Shown: positions 17,606 to 27,779 of the stretch, in pieces | Numbering within the stretch: the stretch's first letter is position 1 | Layout: the number at the start of each line of letters is the position of its first letter | Source: Pseudochelatococcus lubricantis | GTDB taxonomy: Bacteria > Pseudomonadota > Alphaproteobacteria > Rhizobiales > Beijerinckiaceae | DNA: 64,000 bases | Reading direction: 5' to 3' | NCBI RefSeq assembly: GCF_042432495.1 | Contig: NZ_JBHLXC010000012.1 | Coordinates: forward strand, 372,001 to 436,000 | Made by a program: the position numbers and the translations under genes | Notes under the pieces: model-generated | Seen by the model: only the letters and a program-made list of their open reading frames with translations | Databases searched by the model: none | Told to the model about the DNA's origin: nothing

Positions 17606-17955
17606 GCACTCAAAACATGAGCAGGTTATATCTTACCACTGTAGTACGACATATCGACGTCGCTGCTCGCTCGTCCAAATAGGGTGAAGCCCAAACACCA
17701 TCTCATCGAAATGCAAAGCCCACCCCTTGGCGAGCCAAAGACAGCTATCGCCTCACGCTTTGTTTGGTTGCGGCGACCAACTTTCATCCTTACTTGCGCC
17801 AAAATCAAAGAACTATGGCTGTATAACCCGCCCAAATCGCAAGGAGTAAGTTGACTCTATACATTCCTTCCGGTGCCCAACGGCAACACCTGAGCCAACT
17901 CTGCGCCCGCCGGCCAGCCGGCCCCGAGAGGTTTTGTTAGGAATTCTAAGTCGTC
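17606..17955. other. non-coding gap with a lone IS5-type end
   Basis: No supported gene. Positions about 17,904-17,949 carry CCGGCCAGCC and GAGGTTTTGTTAGGAATTC, closely resembling the right end of the MITE at 51,907-52,068. It looks like a solitary terminus left by an old insertion. Confidence 0.5.
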
Positions 17956-19143
17956 TCAGCCGAGGTTCACGGGGCTGACCGGATCGAGCGCCTCCTGCTC
18001 GAGATTCAGCTCAGGGTCGGCTTCTGCCATCAAACGCCAAAGGTCTTCTATGGCACTGCCTGAAGCGACCGCGGGCGGCTGCCCCACCGAGTGCGTGGAG
18101 GCAGTGCCATATGCTGCAAGCACGTCGCTATTCATGAGGTGAGGCCACAAATCCCTCCCGACCCCTCTCAGGGCCCGTTCCAAGTGGGTGAAGATCCTGA
18201 GCCCGCCCCTATCGAGATCGCCCCAGTGAAAGACGGGGCAACGTGTGGAACTAGCTAAGGCGGTCGTCGCTTGCAGAATCTGCCGACCGGGAAAACCACC
18301 GGTATAGATCACAAGGCCATTCCCGCTTTGGTTCACCTCCCGGCAATGCCGTACGAAGGATGCGTAGTTCTCGACGGTGAGGAGATAGGTGGGGCCATCG
18401 ACCGAGATGCGATGGGCATGATCCGGCGCCACGCCGACGTAGGGCATCGCCGGGATTACTTGGCCATCAACTGCCAGCCGTCCACCGAGGAGAATCGGTT
18501 GAGGTAACCTCTGGATGCCCAAAGTCGCAAGGAACTTCTTGTCGTCCAGCTCGGGATCCGCCACCGAGTCGGGATACACCCGGCGATAGATCGAGAGGAT
18601 CAGCCCCATGCGCTTTTCGAGGAACTTGGTATCGCCAACAGCGCGCCGCGAGAAGGTTCGGTAGTCGGCGGCCAGCGTCGGGTCAAGTTGCGCACCACGG
18701 AGCGCTTCGACCGCTTTCACCGCGTTTGACAACTCCGCGGCACGACCCGGCTGCAGGCCGCCCCAGGCGACGCCGCGCGACCACGCCGCATCGATCTCGT
18801 CGATGATTTCCTTGATGTTGCCGGGAAATATCCGAGCAATTCGCAAGGGGCCAAGAGCGCCTCTGGAGAGTACCTTAGCGGGAGTGCGCCGACGATAAGC
18901 GTACAGCGGGGCAGGATCCGCCAGCCGCACATGCTGAACCAGATGCACGCCGTCACGCCGCACCCTCTTGACGATCAGAGCTCCTTCTCGCTCGAGGATA
19001 TCGAGACGCGCCATGAAGGCGTCCTCTTCTGCTGTCGACGAGAAAGTGCCGGGATAGGAGAACAACCGCGTCGATCCACCTTTGGATTCCAGCCGATTCA
19101 GCATCTCGTCGACAAGACGGTCTATGTCAGTGTACTGTTTCAT
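17956..19143 (-). CDS. jetD: Wadjet subunit JetD (Toprim-type nuclease)
   Basis: A 395-residue protein with the DUF3322-like N-terminus and DUF2220 C-terminus of JetD. The Toprim core is visible: the Glu in LLTVENYASFV and the DxD in VFHWGDLDRGG, which coordinate metal for DNA cleavage. The family nicks or cuts circular plasmid DNA that the JetABC motor has extruded. It overlaps the end of jetC by 17 nt and ends the operon. Full length. Confidence 0.9.
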   Translation of the reverse strand: MKQYTDIDRLVDEMLNRLESKGGSTRLFSYPGTFSSTAEEDAFMARLDILEREGALIVKRVRRDGVHLVQHVRLADPAPLYAYRRRTPAKVLSRGALGPLRIARIFPGNIKEIIDEIDAAWSRGVAWGGLQPGRAAELSNAVKAVEALRGAQLDPTLAADYRTFSRRAVGDTKFLEKRMGLILSIYRRVYPDSVADPELDDKKFLATLGIQRLPQPILLGGRLAVDGQVIPAMPYVGVAPDHAHRISVDGPTYLLTVENYASFVRHCREVNQSGNGLVIYTGGFPGRQILQATTALASSTRCPVFHWGDLDRGGLRIFTHLERALRGVGRDLWPHLMNSDVLAAYGTASTHSVGQPPAVASGSAIEDLWRLMAEADPELNLEQEALDPVSPVNLG

Positions 19144-22100
19144 CGCTCTGACCGGTCAACGGATCGTCGAGGTGCTCGGTCAGCCTTGGCTGCTCTGCAA
19201 GGAGCAGCAGAAGAGCTTCCTGGCTCAGGTGCTCCGGATTGGCCTTCCGCATCTCCTGCCGCACGCGTCCCTTAATCCGCGAGGTTTCGAGCACTGCCGA
19301 ATCGCCGAACCGATAGACATCGACGATGCTGTCGAGGTTCTCGTAGACGACGGAGCGCTTCTCTGTCGGGGCAGCGATGATCACCTGCAGGCCGATTTCA
19401 TTGTAGAACTCAAGCATGGTGCGCTGGTTCTCTCCATCCATCTTGCTAAACGCCTCGTCGAAGACCGCCAGCCCCATCCCTCTGGCTTCGTCCGACCGGC
19501 GCGTGCCATGATAGATGCTGGAGAGCGCTGCGCCGATCACGACGTAGAAGGGAACTTGGCGCTCCGCGCCGCTGGCGGTCCCGCGTCTGCGATCGTAAGC
19601 GATCTCGTCGCCAGAGCTGACTTTCTTCATCCGCAATTCGAAGGTGTAGTAGTTTCTGTAGTCCTGATACCGCTCGAAACTGGCGTTCTCGTCCTTAAGA
19701 AGCGTCTCCACGTGGCGGACTGCCGAGGCGAAGGGATGCTCCGTCGCTTCCGGGGAGAAGAGCAGGGCAAGGACACCGTCATCCGTCTCGCTCGCCCGCG
19801 CCAAGTTATAGAGATCCCGGAACTCAGGCCGAACGTATGCATGAAGCGAGTAGATCTCGCCGTGCAACGGCTTGCTCCGCAAGGCAACGCGAACGTCATC
19901 GATCTCACGCTCGACATTGCGGAAGCAGCCATTGAGTTCCTGCACGAAGGAAGTGCGGAAGAGGTAAGTGACGCGGCCCGCGGCTTCGTCCGCTTGCTTC
20001 CGGTACTGGATGAGATCATTGCCCTCGAGCGTATCGATCATGTCCTGAACCCAAGGCTTCATCTGGCCGATGATCGAGGAACTGCTGTCGAAGGGACGCC
20101 GCACGTCGAAATCGTAGAGGAAGCTCGACACCTTGTCTCGGATGAGTGCATCGCAAGCGATTCGATCATCGGCGAGACGCTTCAAGCGGACATCCAGCTC
20201 TGCCGAGATGGCACGGTCAGTCCGGGCCCCTCGCAGAGGTCGGTAGAGCGGCCGGATACGTCGGAAGACGGCCGAGGACTTGACCCACTCCCTGAACATC
20301 GTCAGGCGATTTCGCACCGACCACCAGGAGCCAGGCATGTCATTGCCGGCCTGGATCTGGGACCGAAGCAGAGCCAGTTCCGACATCAACCCGCCGATTG
20401 ACTGATCGTGACCACGCGTTTCCGCTCGAAGCTCTTCGATGCGGGCGGCGAGCCCCCGCCGGGACTCCTCAAGGGCCGGGTTGACCGACAGCGATACCTT
20501 CTCGATGCGATCCGCAATGTCCTGCCGCCGCGCATCGACGTCAGCTAGCTGCGCACCAAGCTTCATCAGACCATCGTCGTCGGACACTTCGCTGGCTAGC
20601 GCCGCCATCTTTGCAAGTACGTCCGAGAGCAGGTTCTCGTTCGATCGGTGAGCCTGCGCCAATTGGCGCTCATCCTCCAGTTCCTTGGCAAGCCGATCCG
20701 TCATCATCCTCGCTGCGACCTTACCGATCCTCACATCACGTACGGTCCTGATCTCCACGATGAGCCCGTCGTAATAAGTACCATCGCTCATGATGGCGCG
20801 GCCGCCAGAGATCAGTTTGGCCTGCGTCTCAGCAAGACCCACGTTCCCGAGCCGGAACACCACTACCGCCATTGCGATCGAGTCCTGGCTGGAGAGCATC
20901 GACGCCAGAGTATCGGATTTGGCCTTGTCAGGGGTATGGGCAAGCTTGCGCGTGTTTGCCACTCGGCAGCCGGGGAACCTCGAGCGCTCGCGGCGGAAGA
21001 ACGAGATCGCCCGCTCCGCATGCTCGGGATCAACGATGACGGCCTCCCTATCACGGCCAAGCAGTGCTTCGGCCGCACCTCGCCACCGTTCGTCCAAAAC
21101 TTCGAGGACTGCACACAGGGCGCGGGGCTTCATCCCCTGCTCGGTCAAGGCCGCAATCAACGATGCAACATTGGGATCGAGCGACACCGCGCCGCGCCGC
21201 GTCTCGGCCAATTTGCCAGCGATCTCCGCGACACGCCTCTCCGCCTCGACCCGAAGCGACACGGCCTCGTCCCGCTTTGCCGCGACCTTGCCGGACCCGT
21301 CGAGCGCAATCGCGACCGCCGATGCGACCATTTCCTCCATGCGGACTGGATTCCTCGGCCAGGTTGGTGGGAGAAGTCCCGCGGATTCTTGCTGAATGCG
21401 CTCGAGGTTATCGAGCAGAGCGCCGAGCCCCAGACCGAAGTTTTGGATGCGATCGCGCACCGCCAGCAACTTGAGAGCGGAGACGACTGGTGCATGACGG
21501 TTCCGAAGGCGAACGATGATTGCTTCTCGCTTCTGCTCCTCGACCAACAGTTCCAGTCTCAAGGCATGCTTCTTGGCATCTACGCCACTGATGGCGATCT
21601 GCGCGGTCACGCTCTCCAGTTCCGCGTTGGCATAGCCGATCTCTTCGTTGATCCTCGCCAGTTCCGCGCTCAGCCGCTCCTTCTCGGCCGCCTTGGCACG
21701 ACGGGATGCAAGCAGCTTGTAGTGGACCTTCGCAGTATCGAGGAGGTCGGCAAGGCGCCGCATGCTCTCCGCAGTATCGCTCTGCTCGAGTATGGAGCCC
21801 AGGCGCTCGATCTCATACATGATCGGCCGCAACGCCTCCAGCTTTCTCTCAAGCTCGGCGATTTCGCTCTGGATCTGGCGGTAGCGTTGAATAGATTCCC
21901 GCAGCTCTGAAATGTTGATGTCACGACGTTCAATCAGATAATTGCGGACGAACTCCTCGACCGACCGCATGTCCTCGAAGGACAACGCCATGATGAAGGC
22001 CTTGATGAATCTGTCCGGGTCCGGCGCTCGTCGGCCCGTGAAGAGCACGCGCATGTACTCGCGGATGAAACGCACTGCCGAAGTAGATTGGTGCTCGTGC

Positions 22101-22606
22101 AGTGCCCCGCCCGCGTCGCGGCACGCCTCTTCGATCCGTGTGCGAAGGGTTGGCCACATGGAAGGAAACGTCTCGCCGCCTCGATCTTCGAGGAAGAATC
22201 GGGTATTGACCGACACGCCTTCGACGACGTATCGGCCCACGATCCTCGGTGCCTCTTCGCTTTCTGCAGCCTCAATGCAGAGGCCGATGGTCACGGGCTT
22301 CTCGCCACCATCGAAGCGCAGGGCAAGATGCGTGACGCATTGCGAGCGCCCAGGCTTGCCGATGTCTGTCTGCCCGAGACAGTAGCTGCGCAAAGTGCGA
22401 TCGGATCTGCTCCCGCCCTCACCAGCCGACCGATTGAACCGATAGTATGCGCCGGAACCGCCGGCCATTACCGCTTGGATCAGGTCGATGAGCGTCGACT
22501 TGCCCGTCGCATTCTTGCCGAGGACGGCGGTATTACCCGCGAAGTCGACATCTGCGACTGTGAACCTATGCCAGTTCACCAAGGAAATGCCAGTCAGGTG
22601 GATCAT
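19127..22606 (-). CDS. jetC: Wadjet subunit JetC (SMC/MukB-like ATPase)
   Basis: A 1159-residue SMC-like ATPase. Walker A GKNATGKST is at residues 31-38. Long coiled coils follow (for example residues 280-480 and 700-800). The ABC signature SGAERQVPFYVV and Walker B GLAVFDEAFSKMD are in the last 180 residues. The start overlaps the jetB stop as ATGA. In Wadjet it is the loop-extruding motor that recognises small circular DNA. No lesion was seen over 3.5 kb. Confidence 0.92.
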   Translation of the reverse strand: MIHLTGISLVNWHRFTVADVDFAGNTAVLGKNATGKSTLIDLIQAVMAGGSGAYYRFNRSAGEGGSRSDRTLRSYCLGQTDIGKPGRSQCVTHLALRFDGGEKPVTIGLCIEAAESEEAPRIVGRYVVEGVSVNTRFFLEDRGGETFPSMWPTLRTRIEEACRDAGGALHEHQSTSAVRFIREYMRVLFTGRRAPDPDRFIKAFIMALSFEDMRSVEEFVRNYLIERRDINISELRESIQRYRQIQSEIAELERKLEALRPIMYEIERLGSILEQSDTAESMRRLADLLDTAKVHYKLLASRRAKAAEKERLSAELARINEEIGYANAELESVTAQIAISGVDAKKHALRLELLVEEQKREAIIVRLRNRHAPVVSALKLLAVRDRIQNFGLGLGALLDNLERIQQESAGLLPPTWPRNPVRMEEMVASAVAIALDGSGKVAAKRDEAVSLRVEAERRVAEIAGKLAETRRGAVSLDPNVASLIAALTEQGMKPRALCAVLEVLDERWRGAAEALLGRDREAVIVDPEHAERAISFFRRERSRFPGCRVANTRKLAHTPDKAKSDTLASMLSSQDSIAMAVVVFRLGNVGLAETQAKLISGGRAIMSDGTYYDGLIVEIRTVRDVRIGKVAARMMTDRLAKELEDERQLAQAHRSNENLLSDVLAKMAALASEVSDDDGLMKLGAQLADVDARRQDIADRIEKVSLSVNPALEESRRGLAARIEELRAETRGHDQSIGGLMSELALLRSQIQAGNDMPGSWWSVRNRLTMFREWVKSSAVFRRIRPLYRPLRGARTDRAISAELDVRLKRLADDRIACDALIRDKVSSFLYDFDVRRPFDSSSSIIGQMKPWVQDMIDTLEGNDLIQYRKQADEAAGRVTYLFRTSFVQELNGCFRNVEREIDDVRVALRSKPLHGEIYSLHAYVRPEFRDLYNLARASETDDGVLALLFSPEATEHPFASAVRHVETLLKDENASFERYQDYRNYYTFELRMKKVSSGDEIAYDRRRGTASGAERQVPFYVVIGAALSSIYHGTRRSDEARGMGLAVFDEAFSKMDGENQRTMLEFYNEIGLQVIIAAPTEKRSVVYENLDSIVDVYRFGDSAVLETSRIKGRVRQEMRKANPEHLSQEALLLLLAEQPRLTEHLDDPLTGQSDETVH

Positions 22607-23241
22607 GTTGTTTCTTCCGACGTGGAGCCCTCCTCGGGCGGCGCATTATGCCTGATGAAGGTCTCCAGCGAAGTCAGGAAATCCTCGCCCGCCAACAGGC
22701 TGACGATGGGACGGATCACCAGCTCCTGATCCTGCGCCTCATCGTCGAAGACATGGAGTTTCACAGCTGCCCTGCGGCTGAGCTCCTTGACCGCATCGCG
22801 GAAGTCCTCAATGCGCAGAGCCGGCCTTCTGGATCGGGACACCAGCTCGAGATAGGCGTCGTAAGTATCGTTCAGGGTCGTGAGGACGCTGCCGTAGTTC
22901 CCGACGTTCCCGTCCTGAATGCCTTCCTGCCAGAGCCGCGCCAGGACGAGGAGCACCAAGGTCTCATCGATCTGCATACGAGGATGCGACACTCGATCGA
23001 GATCCGGGAATATACCTGCCCATCCTTCGCTTTCACGTATGACCAGCCGGTAGCCAGCTGTCTCGAAGAACTTCTCGACGGGTCGGACGACAGCAGACCG
23101 TCGGAGAATCTCCAGCATCGGTGGCGACCCGCGATCCTCCGTGTGAAGAAATTGATGGCGGAGTAGGTGGTGTATTGTCTGCGTGACCCGCTCCATGATC
23201 CGCGGTTCACGCGCCTCAATATCCTGGAATTCACTCAGCAT
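22603..23241 (-). CDS. jetB: Wadjet subunit JetB (DUF4194-like, kite protein)
   Basis: A 212-residue protein with the two winged-helix layout of JetB/MukE-like subunits, including LVLLVLARLWQEG and FRDAVKELSRRAAVKL. The last 4 nt overlap jetC, and the gap to jetA is 10 nt. It bridges JetA and JetC in the complex. The assignment rests on position and overall pattern, since the family has few invariant residues. Confidence 0.85.
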   Translation of the reverse strand: MLSEFQDIEAREPRIMERVTQTIHHLLRHQFLHTEDRGSPPMLEILRRSAVVRPVEKFFETAGYRLVIRESEGWAGIFPDLDRVSHPRMQIDETLVLLVLARLWQEGIQDGNVGNYGSVLTTLNDTYDAYLELVSRSRRPALRIEDFRDAVKELSRRAAVKLHVFDDEAQDQELVIRPIVSLLAGEDFLTSLETFIRHNAPPEEGSTSEETT

Positions 23242-23251
23242 GGATCTTCCT

Positions 23252-24757
23252 CTACGGCGCTGGCGGCGTCACCCTATGGATGCTGAAGTTGGAGCAAGAG
23301 ACCCAGTCGTTGTCGACGCCGTCCTCGCTGCCCGCCGAGAACCGATAACGATCCTCGAGGTCTCGTGACAATCTGTCATCGCGAGAACCATGAAGCACGG
23401 ATTGGACCGATCGGCGAAGGGCCTCGAATGCGAGGAAATCGTCGAGATCGACCATTAGGAGATCCCTTGCCTCGATCGTCTGTTCTGGCAGCACTCTCGT
23501 ATCGAGGAAGCGGAGGACTTGCTCGGGCTTCACGGTTATGCGCGCAAGATATTCGCGCTCAAGCTGCCGACGGAGCAGATCGATGGGCTCCGGCTCCACG
23601 ATTGGCATGGCGGCAGAAACGATCGATGCTCTCTCCCCGCGAGGCCGAGCGAGCAGGCCGAAGGAGAATGGACTTATCACTGCCTGCAGGGTTCCTGGCA
23701 CTGACAACTCGACACGCGTGCTGCGGTTGGCGGCGACGATACGGTCTAAGTTCAGAATCGCGTCCTCGCTCCGTCGCAGATACGCCTCGGCGCGGCGACC
23801 GGCATATTTCACCGTGTTGCGGAGGCGGATCTCGAGGCGCGACCGATGCTGCTGGATGCGAAGGAACGCCTCGTCAATCTGAACGAGGACGCGCCTGATC
23901 CGCTGAAGATCGTCAAACACCAGGTCGCGCGCTTCGTCCCGCTGGCTAGCCAGCCGGGCGTCGCCATAGGCCGCAGCGAGGCTCTCGATGTCGGCAGGAG
24001 AATCCTCCAGCACCTGCAATGCATCCAAGATAGCGAATCGAAAGCGATATGGATGCGCGGTCGTCGAAATCGACGCGAAATCTTTGAGCAGGATCTGGCC
24101 GACGAACTCTTCAAAATAGTGCTGAAGCCGTTCGCTCAAATCTTGACTGGCCAATATTTGCCGATCGATCTCGCGGAGGGAGGAGAGCACGCTACGCAGG
24201 TAGCGCCCGAAGCCGACAGCGTCCTTCGCCGCCTTGTGAAGACCAAGAGCATTCTGACTGGCGCTGGCCTTCACCGCGTCGAGCGCATTCTTGACCTCGA
24301 CGATCAGACCGCCAAGTTGTTCGCCGCTGCCTTGGCGAAGGCTGGAGAGAAATTCCGCCAACCGCATCGCCGCCGGCGGCATGTCGACCGTCACCCGCAG
24401 GCCATATCGGCTCTCCTCCAACCAGCCAGTCTCCAGCAATCGAGCATAGATGTGCCGAGCGCGCTCCATGGCCTCCACAGTGGCGCCTCGATCTCGACCA
24501 GCAGCCGCTCGTGGACGAAGGCGGCGTCCGCGAGTGGAGACTTCCTGAAGCACGACCAACGGACTTTCATCGTGCCAGAGTTTCGGTTTTTGCGCCAGAG
24601 CGTCGTAGACAACGCCAATAATCTCGCTACGTGTAGGAAACATCAGGTCTGCGCTGAAGCAATCATTGTAGATACGCATCAAGACTGCTTCGTAAAGGAG
24701 GCGATTTTCCCCGGCGAACAACATGAAGATGTTTTGGTTCAATACGCCAAATAGCAC
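23252..24757 (-). CDS. jetA: Wadjet subunit JetA (kleisin-like)
   Basis: A 501-residue protein. The N-terminus VLFGVLNQNIFMLF, then NRLLYEAVLMRIYNDC, matches the start seen in JetA proteins of the DUF5716 type. Coiled helices follow around residues 180-230 and 300-340. I place the start at a GTG (24757) because GGAGGAGG lies 5 nt upstream and family N-termini begin here; the ORF would otherwise extend to 24820 with no ribosome-binding site. The first gene of the operon, it probably joins the heads of JetC. The Wadjet subtype cannot be fixed without an HMM search. Confidence 0.85.
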   Translation of the reverse strand: MLFGVLNQNIFMLFAGENRLLYEAVLMRIYNDCFSADLMFPTRSEIIGVVYDALAQKPKLWHDESPLVVLQEVSTRGRRLRPRAAAGRDRGATVEAMERARHIYARLLETGWLEESRYGLRVTVDMPPAAMRLAEFLSSLRQGSGEQLGGLIVEVKNALDAVKASASQNALGLHKAAKDAVGFGRYLRSVLSSLREIDRQILASQDLSERLQHYFEEFVGQILLKDFASISTTAHPYRFRFAILDALQVLEDSPADIESLAAAYGDARLASQRDEARDLVFDDLQRIRRVLVQIDEAFLRIQQHRSRLEIRLRNTVKYAGRRAEAYLRRSEDAILNLDRIVAANRSTRVELSVPGTLQAVISPFSFGLLARPRGERASIVSAAMPIVEPEPIDLLRRQLEREYLARITVKPEQVLRFLDTRVLPEQTIEARDLLMVDLDDFLAFEALRRSVQSVLHGSRDDRLSRDLEDRYRFSAGSEDGVDNDWVSCSNFSIHRVTPPAP

Positions 24758-24922
24758 TACCTCCTCCTGCTCTTGCCTAACGCCAAGTACATTAGTCACT
24801 ATTTTTGCAGTTGGAAGCAATCAAAATCCCATAGCAGTCCACGCTTTTTGGATCTCGCTACATCGAACGGCATCATCGGCTCGCCCGGAATTCCTAGGAA
24901 TCTCCTGCATAGAACCACTCTT

Positions 24923-27598
24923 TTAGAATTCACCGGACCCTGCCCGGTACCGGCCGTCAATAGCAACCCAGTGGCCGCTTTCCGCGTCCCGCCAGCCGTG
25001 GGGCCGTACCTCATCGAAGGCGCGCCGTGCAGCGCCAAGCTCGCGGCGCTGTTCCTCGGAATGCGCAAGGCCCTGATGCTTGGCCTCAAGAATCGCTTCG
25101 GAGGCGCGGGCATGACGGACGAGCGCCTGCCTGCGGGCGCGGCGCAAGGCGTTCTCTCGATCCTCGGCCGCACCGCCTGCCGGTGCTGCGGCCTCGCGCG
25201 GCCCGGCGTCCGCAATCGATCTTTCCCTTCTCGGCTGCTGCATGACCTCGCGGCCAGGCACAGCATTGTCGTGCTGGTGCAGACGGTCAAGCATGTCATC
25301 GACCGCATCGCGCAACCGTTCGGGCACGAGCTTGCGCATGATCTCGGCGACACGGGCGCAGAAAGTGATGTCGCGCCGCTCGGCATAGTTCTGCGCCGGG
25401 TCGGCGCGCTCGTAATCCGTCGCCATGTCCTTCGACCTGTCACGCGACAAGGTGTTGACGAGTTTGTCCCGGCTGGCGAAGTCGTCACTACCATAATGCA
25501 GGTCCATGCTGTCGCGGTGCCGGGACAGGGCGACATACCTGCCGTGGGCGTCCATGCCGGGAGTCGCCAGCACATGGGTGCGGTCCACCGTCATGCCCTG
25601 CGCCTTACGGATGGTCGCCGCATAGCCGTGGTCGATGCGGTCGTAATCCTTGAGGTCGAAAGCGATGGAGCGGCCATCGTCGGTCTTCACGGTCATGCTC
25701 TGCGTGCTGATCTGTTCGATGGTGCCGAGCGTGCCGTTCTTCACGCCAAGCCCGCGTTCGTTTTGCAGGAACATGATGCGATCCCCGGCGGCGAAGTTTC
25801 TAGCACCGCGCTCGACCGTGACGTGCATGTCCTCGCCCAGATCGCCGGCCTCCCGCATCCGGTCGCGTGCGGCCTCGTTGAGTTCCCGCACCTCGGCATT
25901 GGTGTGGGTGAGGATGATCCTGCTGCTGTCGGGTGCGGCCTGACGCTGACGGTCCCATCTGTCGATCAGATCGCCGCGCGCCTGCTCGCGGGATGCGGCC
26001 TCATGCACCATGTCGTGCGCGTCATAGGCGTGGATCGCATGGCCCGTCCTGCCGGTCGCCAGATCGCGGGTGGCGTCACGCTGCCAGTCCTCGCGCTGGC
26101 GGCGGACCTCATGAATCTCTACCCCGCCATGACGCTCATGAATGGAACGGAAGGCCGCGCCGGCCTCGATGGATTGCAACTGCTGCGGATCGCCGACCAG
26201 CACGACCTTCGCACCGGCCTCGGCGGCATGGGACAGCACGCGCTCCAACTGCCGCGTGCCGACCATCCCCGCCTCGTCGATGACAAGCACATCGCGAGAC
26301 GTGAGCATGTCACGGCCCTGTCCCCAGCCATGTTCCATACTGGCGATGGTGCGGGATGCGATGCCCGATCCACTTTCCAGATTCTCGGCGGCGATGCCGG
26401 AGAGCGCCACGCCGCGAACCTCATAGCCCGCCGCTTCCCAAGCCTCACGGGCAACCCCGAGCATGGCGCTCTTTCCCGTCCCGGCATAGCCGACGATAAT
26501 GCCAAGGTCACGGCTATCAGTGACATGCGCCAGCGCCTCGGCCTGCTCGCCCGACAGGACAAGACCGCGCTGTTCGGCGCGCGCAAGTGCGGCTTCCCTG
26601 TCCCTGTCGCCGATCTCATGCCGCTCCTTCTCGGCTATGAGTTCCGCCGCGCGGTGCAGGCGCTGTTCGGCCTCGATCATGTCGCGGGTGGTGAAGCGAT
26701 CCTCGCCGCGTCCGTCCTGTCCAAGCTCGACCAGATCGGGCGAACCGCGCATCGCGCCCATGACCTCGTTGAACTGCTCGATACCGTCGCTGTGGCGATG
26801 CGCGAACATCGCCATGTCGCGGCGCGTGAAGGTCGATTGCTGCTGCGTGATCGCGTCCAGTGCGATATCGGGATTGGCAATGATCCTGTCGCCGTTATTG
26901 CGGGCGATCTCGCGGTGCATGTCCGCACGGTCTGCGGCTTCGATGCCGTCTATCTCGATGCGCTGCGCGGGTGCGCCGATCTGGCTTTGCGGCTCAAGGC
27001 CGATGCTCTGCGCCTCAAGGCTGCGATGGTCGATCCTTGCGTCTATGTCGAGTTCGGCAAGGCGCTCGTTGACATGCTCGGCCCATCGTTCGCGCCAGCG
27101 CTCGACCATCTCCGTGCGGTTCCAGTCCCGCACCTTCTGGCCGAAACCGTTCTCGTCAACGGAGCGCATGGCGAGCATGACATGGGCGTGAGGCTTCGGC
27201 ATCCCGCCCTCGCCGATGTCCCAATGCACATTGAGGTCGGCAATCATGCCCTGATCGACAAATTCGGACTGTGCGAAGTCGCGGGCCAGTTCGATCCCCT
27301 CTGCCTGCGTCATCTCGCGCGGAATGGCAAACTCGACCTCGCGGGCAAGCTGCGCGTCCTTGCGGACCTCGAACGCCTCTACATCGTTCCAGAGCCGTTC
27401 GCGGTCGCCAAGATGAACCGGCGCATGTTCCGGCAACAGTACCTCGGAATGGACGACGCCGCGCTTGGCGGAAAAATCCTGCACGCGGTCGATGCGCTCG
27501 TCGCGCATCCGCGAAGCCGAGCGGTAGGCGGCGGACGCCACCGCACTGCTGCCGGCCTTGCGGCCGCTGACCTTGACGTGAAGATGATAGATCGCCAT
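24923..27598 (-). CDS. traA: Ti-type conjugal transfer relaxase-helicase TraA
   Basis: An 891-residue protein. The N-terminal MobA/MobL relaxase starts MAIYHLHVKVSGRKAGSSA and has the metal-binding HWDIGEGG and PHAHVML histidines. A RecD-like helicase follows (Walker A GYAGTGKSAMLG, DVLVIDEAGMVG, VVLVGDPQQLQ). I use the ATG at 27598; the frame is open 135 nt further through the oriT. The C-terminus stops at a GAF-like GSGEF end, shorter than the about 1100 residues usual for TraA, so a distal segment may have been lost next to the jet operon. TraA nicks oriT and unwinds the transferred strand. Confidence 0.85.
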   Translation of the reverse strand: MAIYHLHVKVSGRKAGSSAVASAAYRSASRMRDERIDRVQDFSAKRGVVHSEVLLPEHAPVHLGDRERLWNDVEAFEVRKDAQLAREVEFAIPREMTQAEGIELARDFAQSEFVDQGMIADLNVHWDIGEGGMPKPHAHVMLAMRSVDENGFGQKVRDWNRTEMVERWRERWAEHVNERLAELDIDARIDHRSLEAQSIGLEPQSQIGAPAQRIEIDGIEAADRADMHREIARNNGDRIIANPDIALDAITQQQSTFTRRDMAMFAHRHSDGIEQFNEVMGAMRGSPDLVELGQDGRGEDRFTTRDMIEAEQRLHRAAELIAEKERHEIGDRDREAALARAEQRGLVLSGEQAEALAHVTDSRDLGIIVGYAGTGKSAMLGVAREAWEAAGYEVRGVALSGIAAENLESGSGIASRTIASMEHGWGQGRDMLTSRDVLVIDEAGMVGTRQLERVLSHAAEAGAKVVLVGDPQQLQSIEAGAAFRSIHERHGGVEIHEVRRQREDWQRDATRDLATGRTGHAIHAYDAHDMVHEAASREQARGDLIDRWDRQRQAAPDSSRIILTHTNAEVRELNEAARDRMREAGDLGEDMHVTVERGARNFAAGDRIMFLQNERGLGVKNGTLGTIEQISTQSMTVKTDDGRSIAFDLKDYDRIDHGYAATIRKAQGMTVDRTHVLATPGMDAHGRYVALSRHRDSMDLHYGSDDFASRDKLVNTLSRDRSKDMATDYERADPAQNYAERRDITFCARVAEIMRKLVPERLRDAVDDMLDRLHQHDNAVPGREVMQQPRRERSIADAGPREAAAPAGGAAEDRENALRRARRQALVRHARASEAILEAKHQGLAHSEEQRRELGAARRAFDEVRPHGWRDAESGHWVAIDGRYRAGSGEF

Positions 27599-27627
27599 CG
27601 CGATCAAGCATTGGCACGGAAAAGCGC

Positions 27628-27655
27628 ACGTCGGAACGACGTATAAGCGCGCCCT
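27628..27655 (+). other. oriT: oriT nic-like core (RSF1010/pTi type)
   Basis: Inverted repeat ACGTCG-GAA-CGACGT (27628-27642) is followed directly by TATAAGCGCGCCCT (27642-27655). This is the arrangement of RSF1010 and pTi oriT, where the nick lies in a TAAGTGCGCCCT-like sequence after an inverted repeat. It lies between the divergent traA and traC, as in Ti plasmids. Confidence 0.65.
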
Positions 27656-27779
27656 CTCTCGAAAAAATCTCGGGATGGACCGGGCCGTTCCAGACCGTCC
27701 CGGCAACAATACTGTGTTCCGCCGTCTGCGCAACTATCCTCACCGCATCAACCACTTGCGATCGGGAAAGGACACGATC

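Noticed and set aside
24773..27646. 957-codon rightward frame
   Set aside because: Antisense to traA, which has clear relaxase and helicase motifs.
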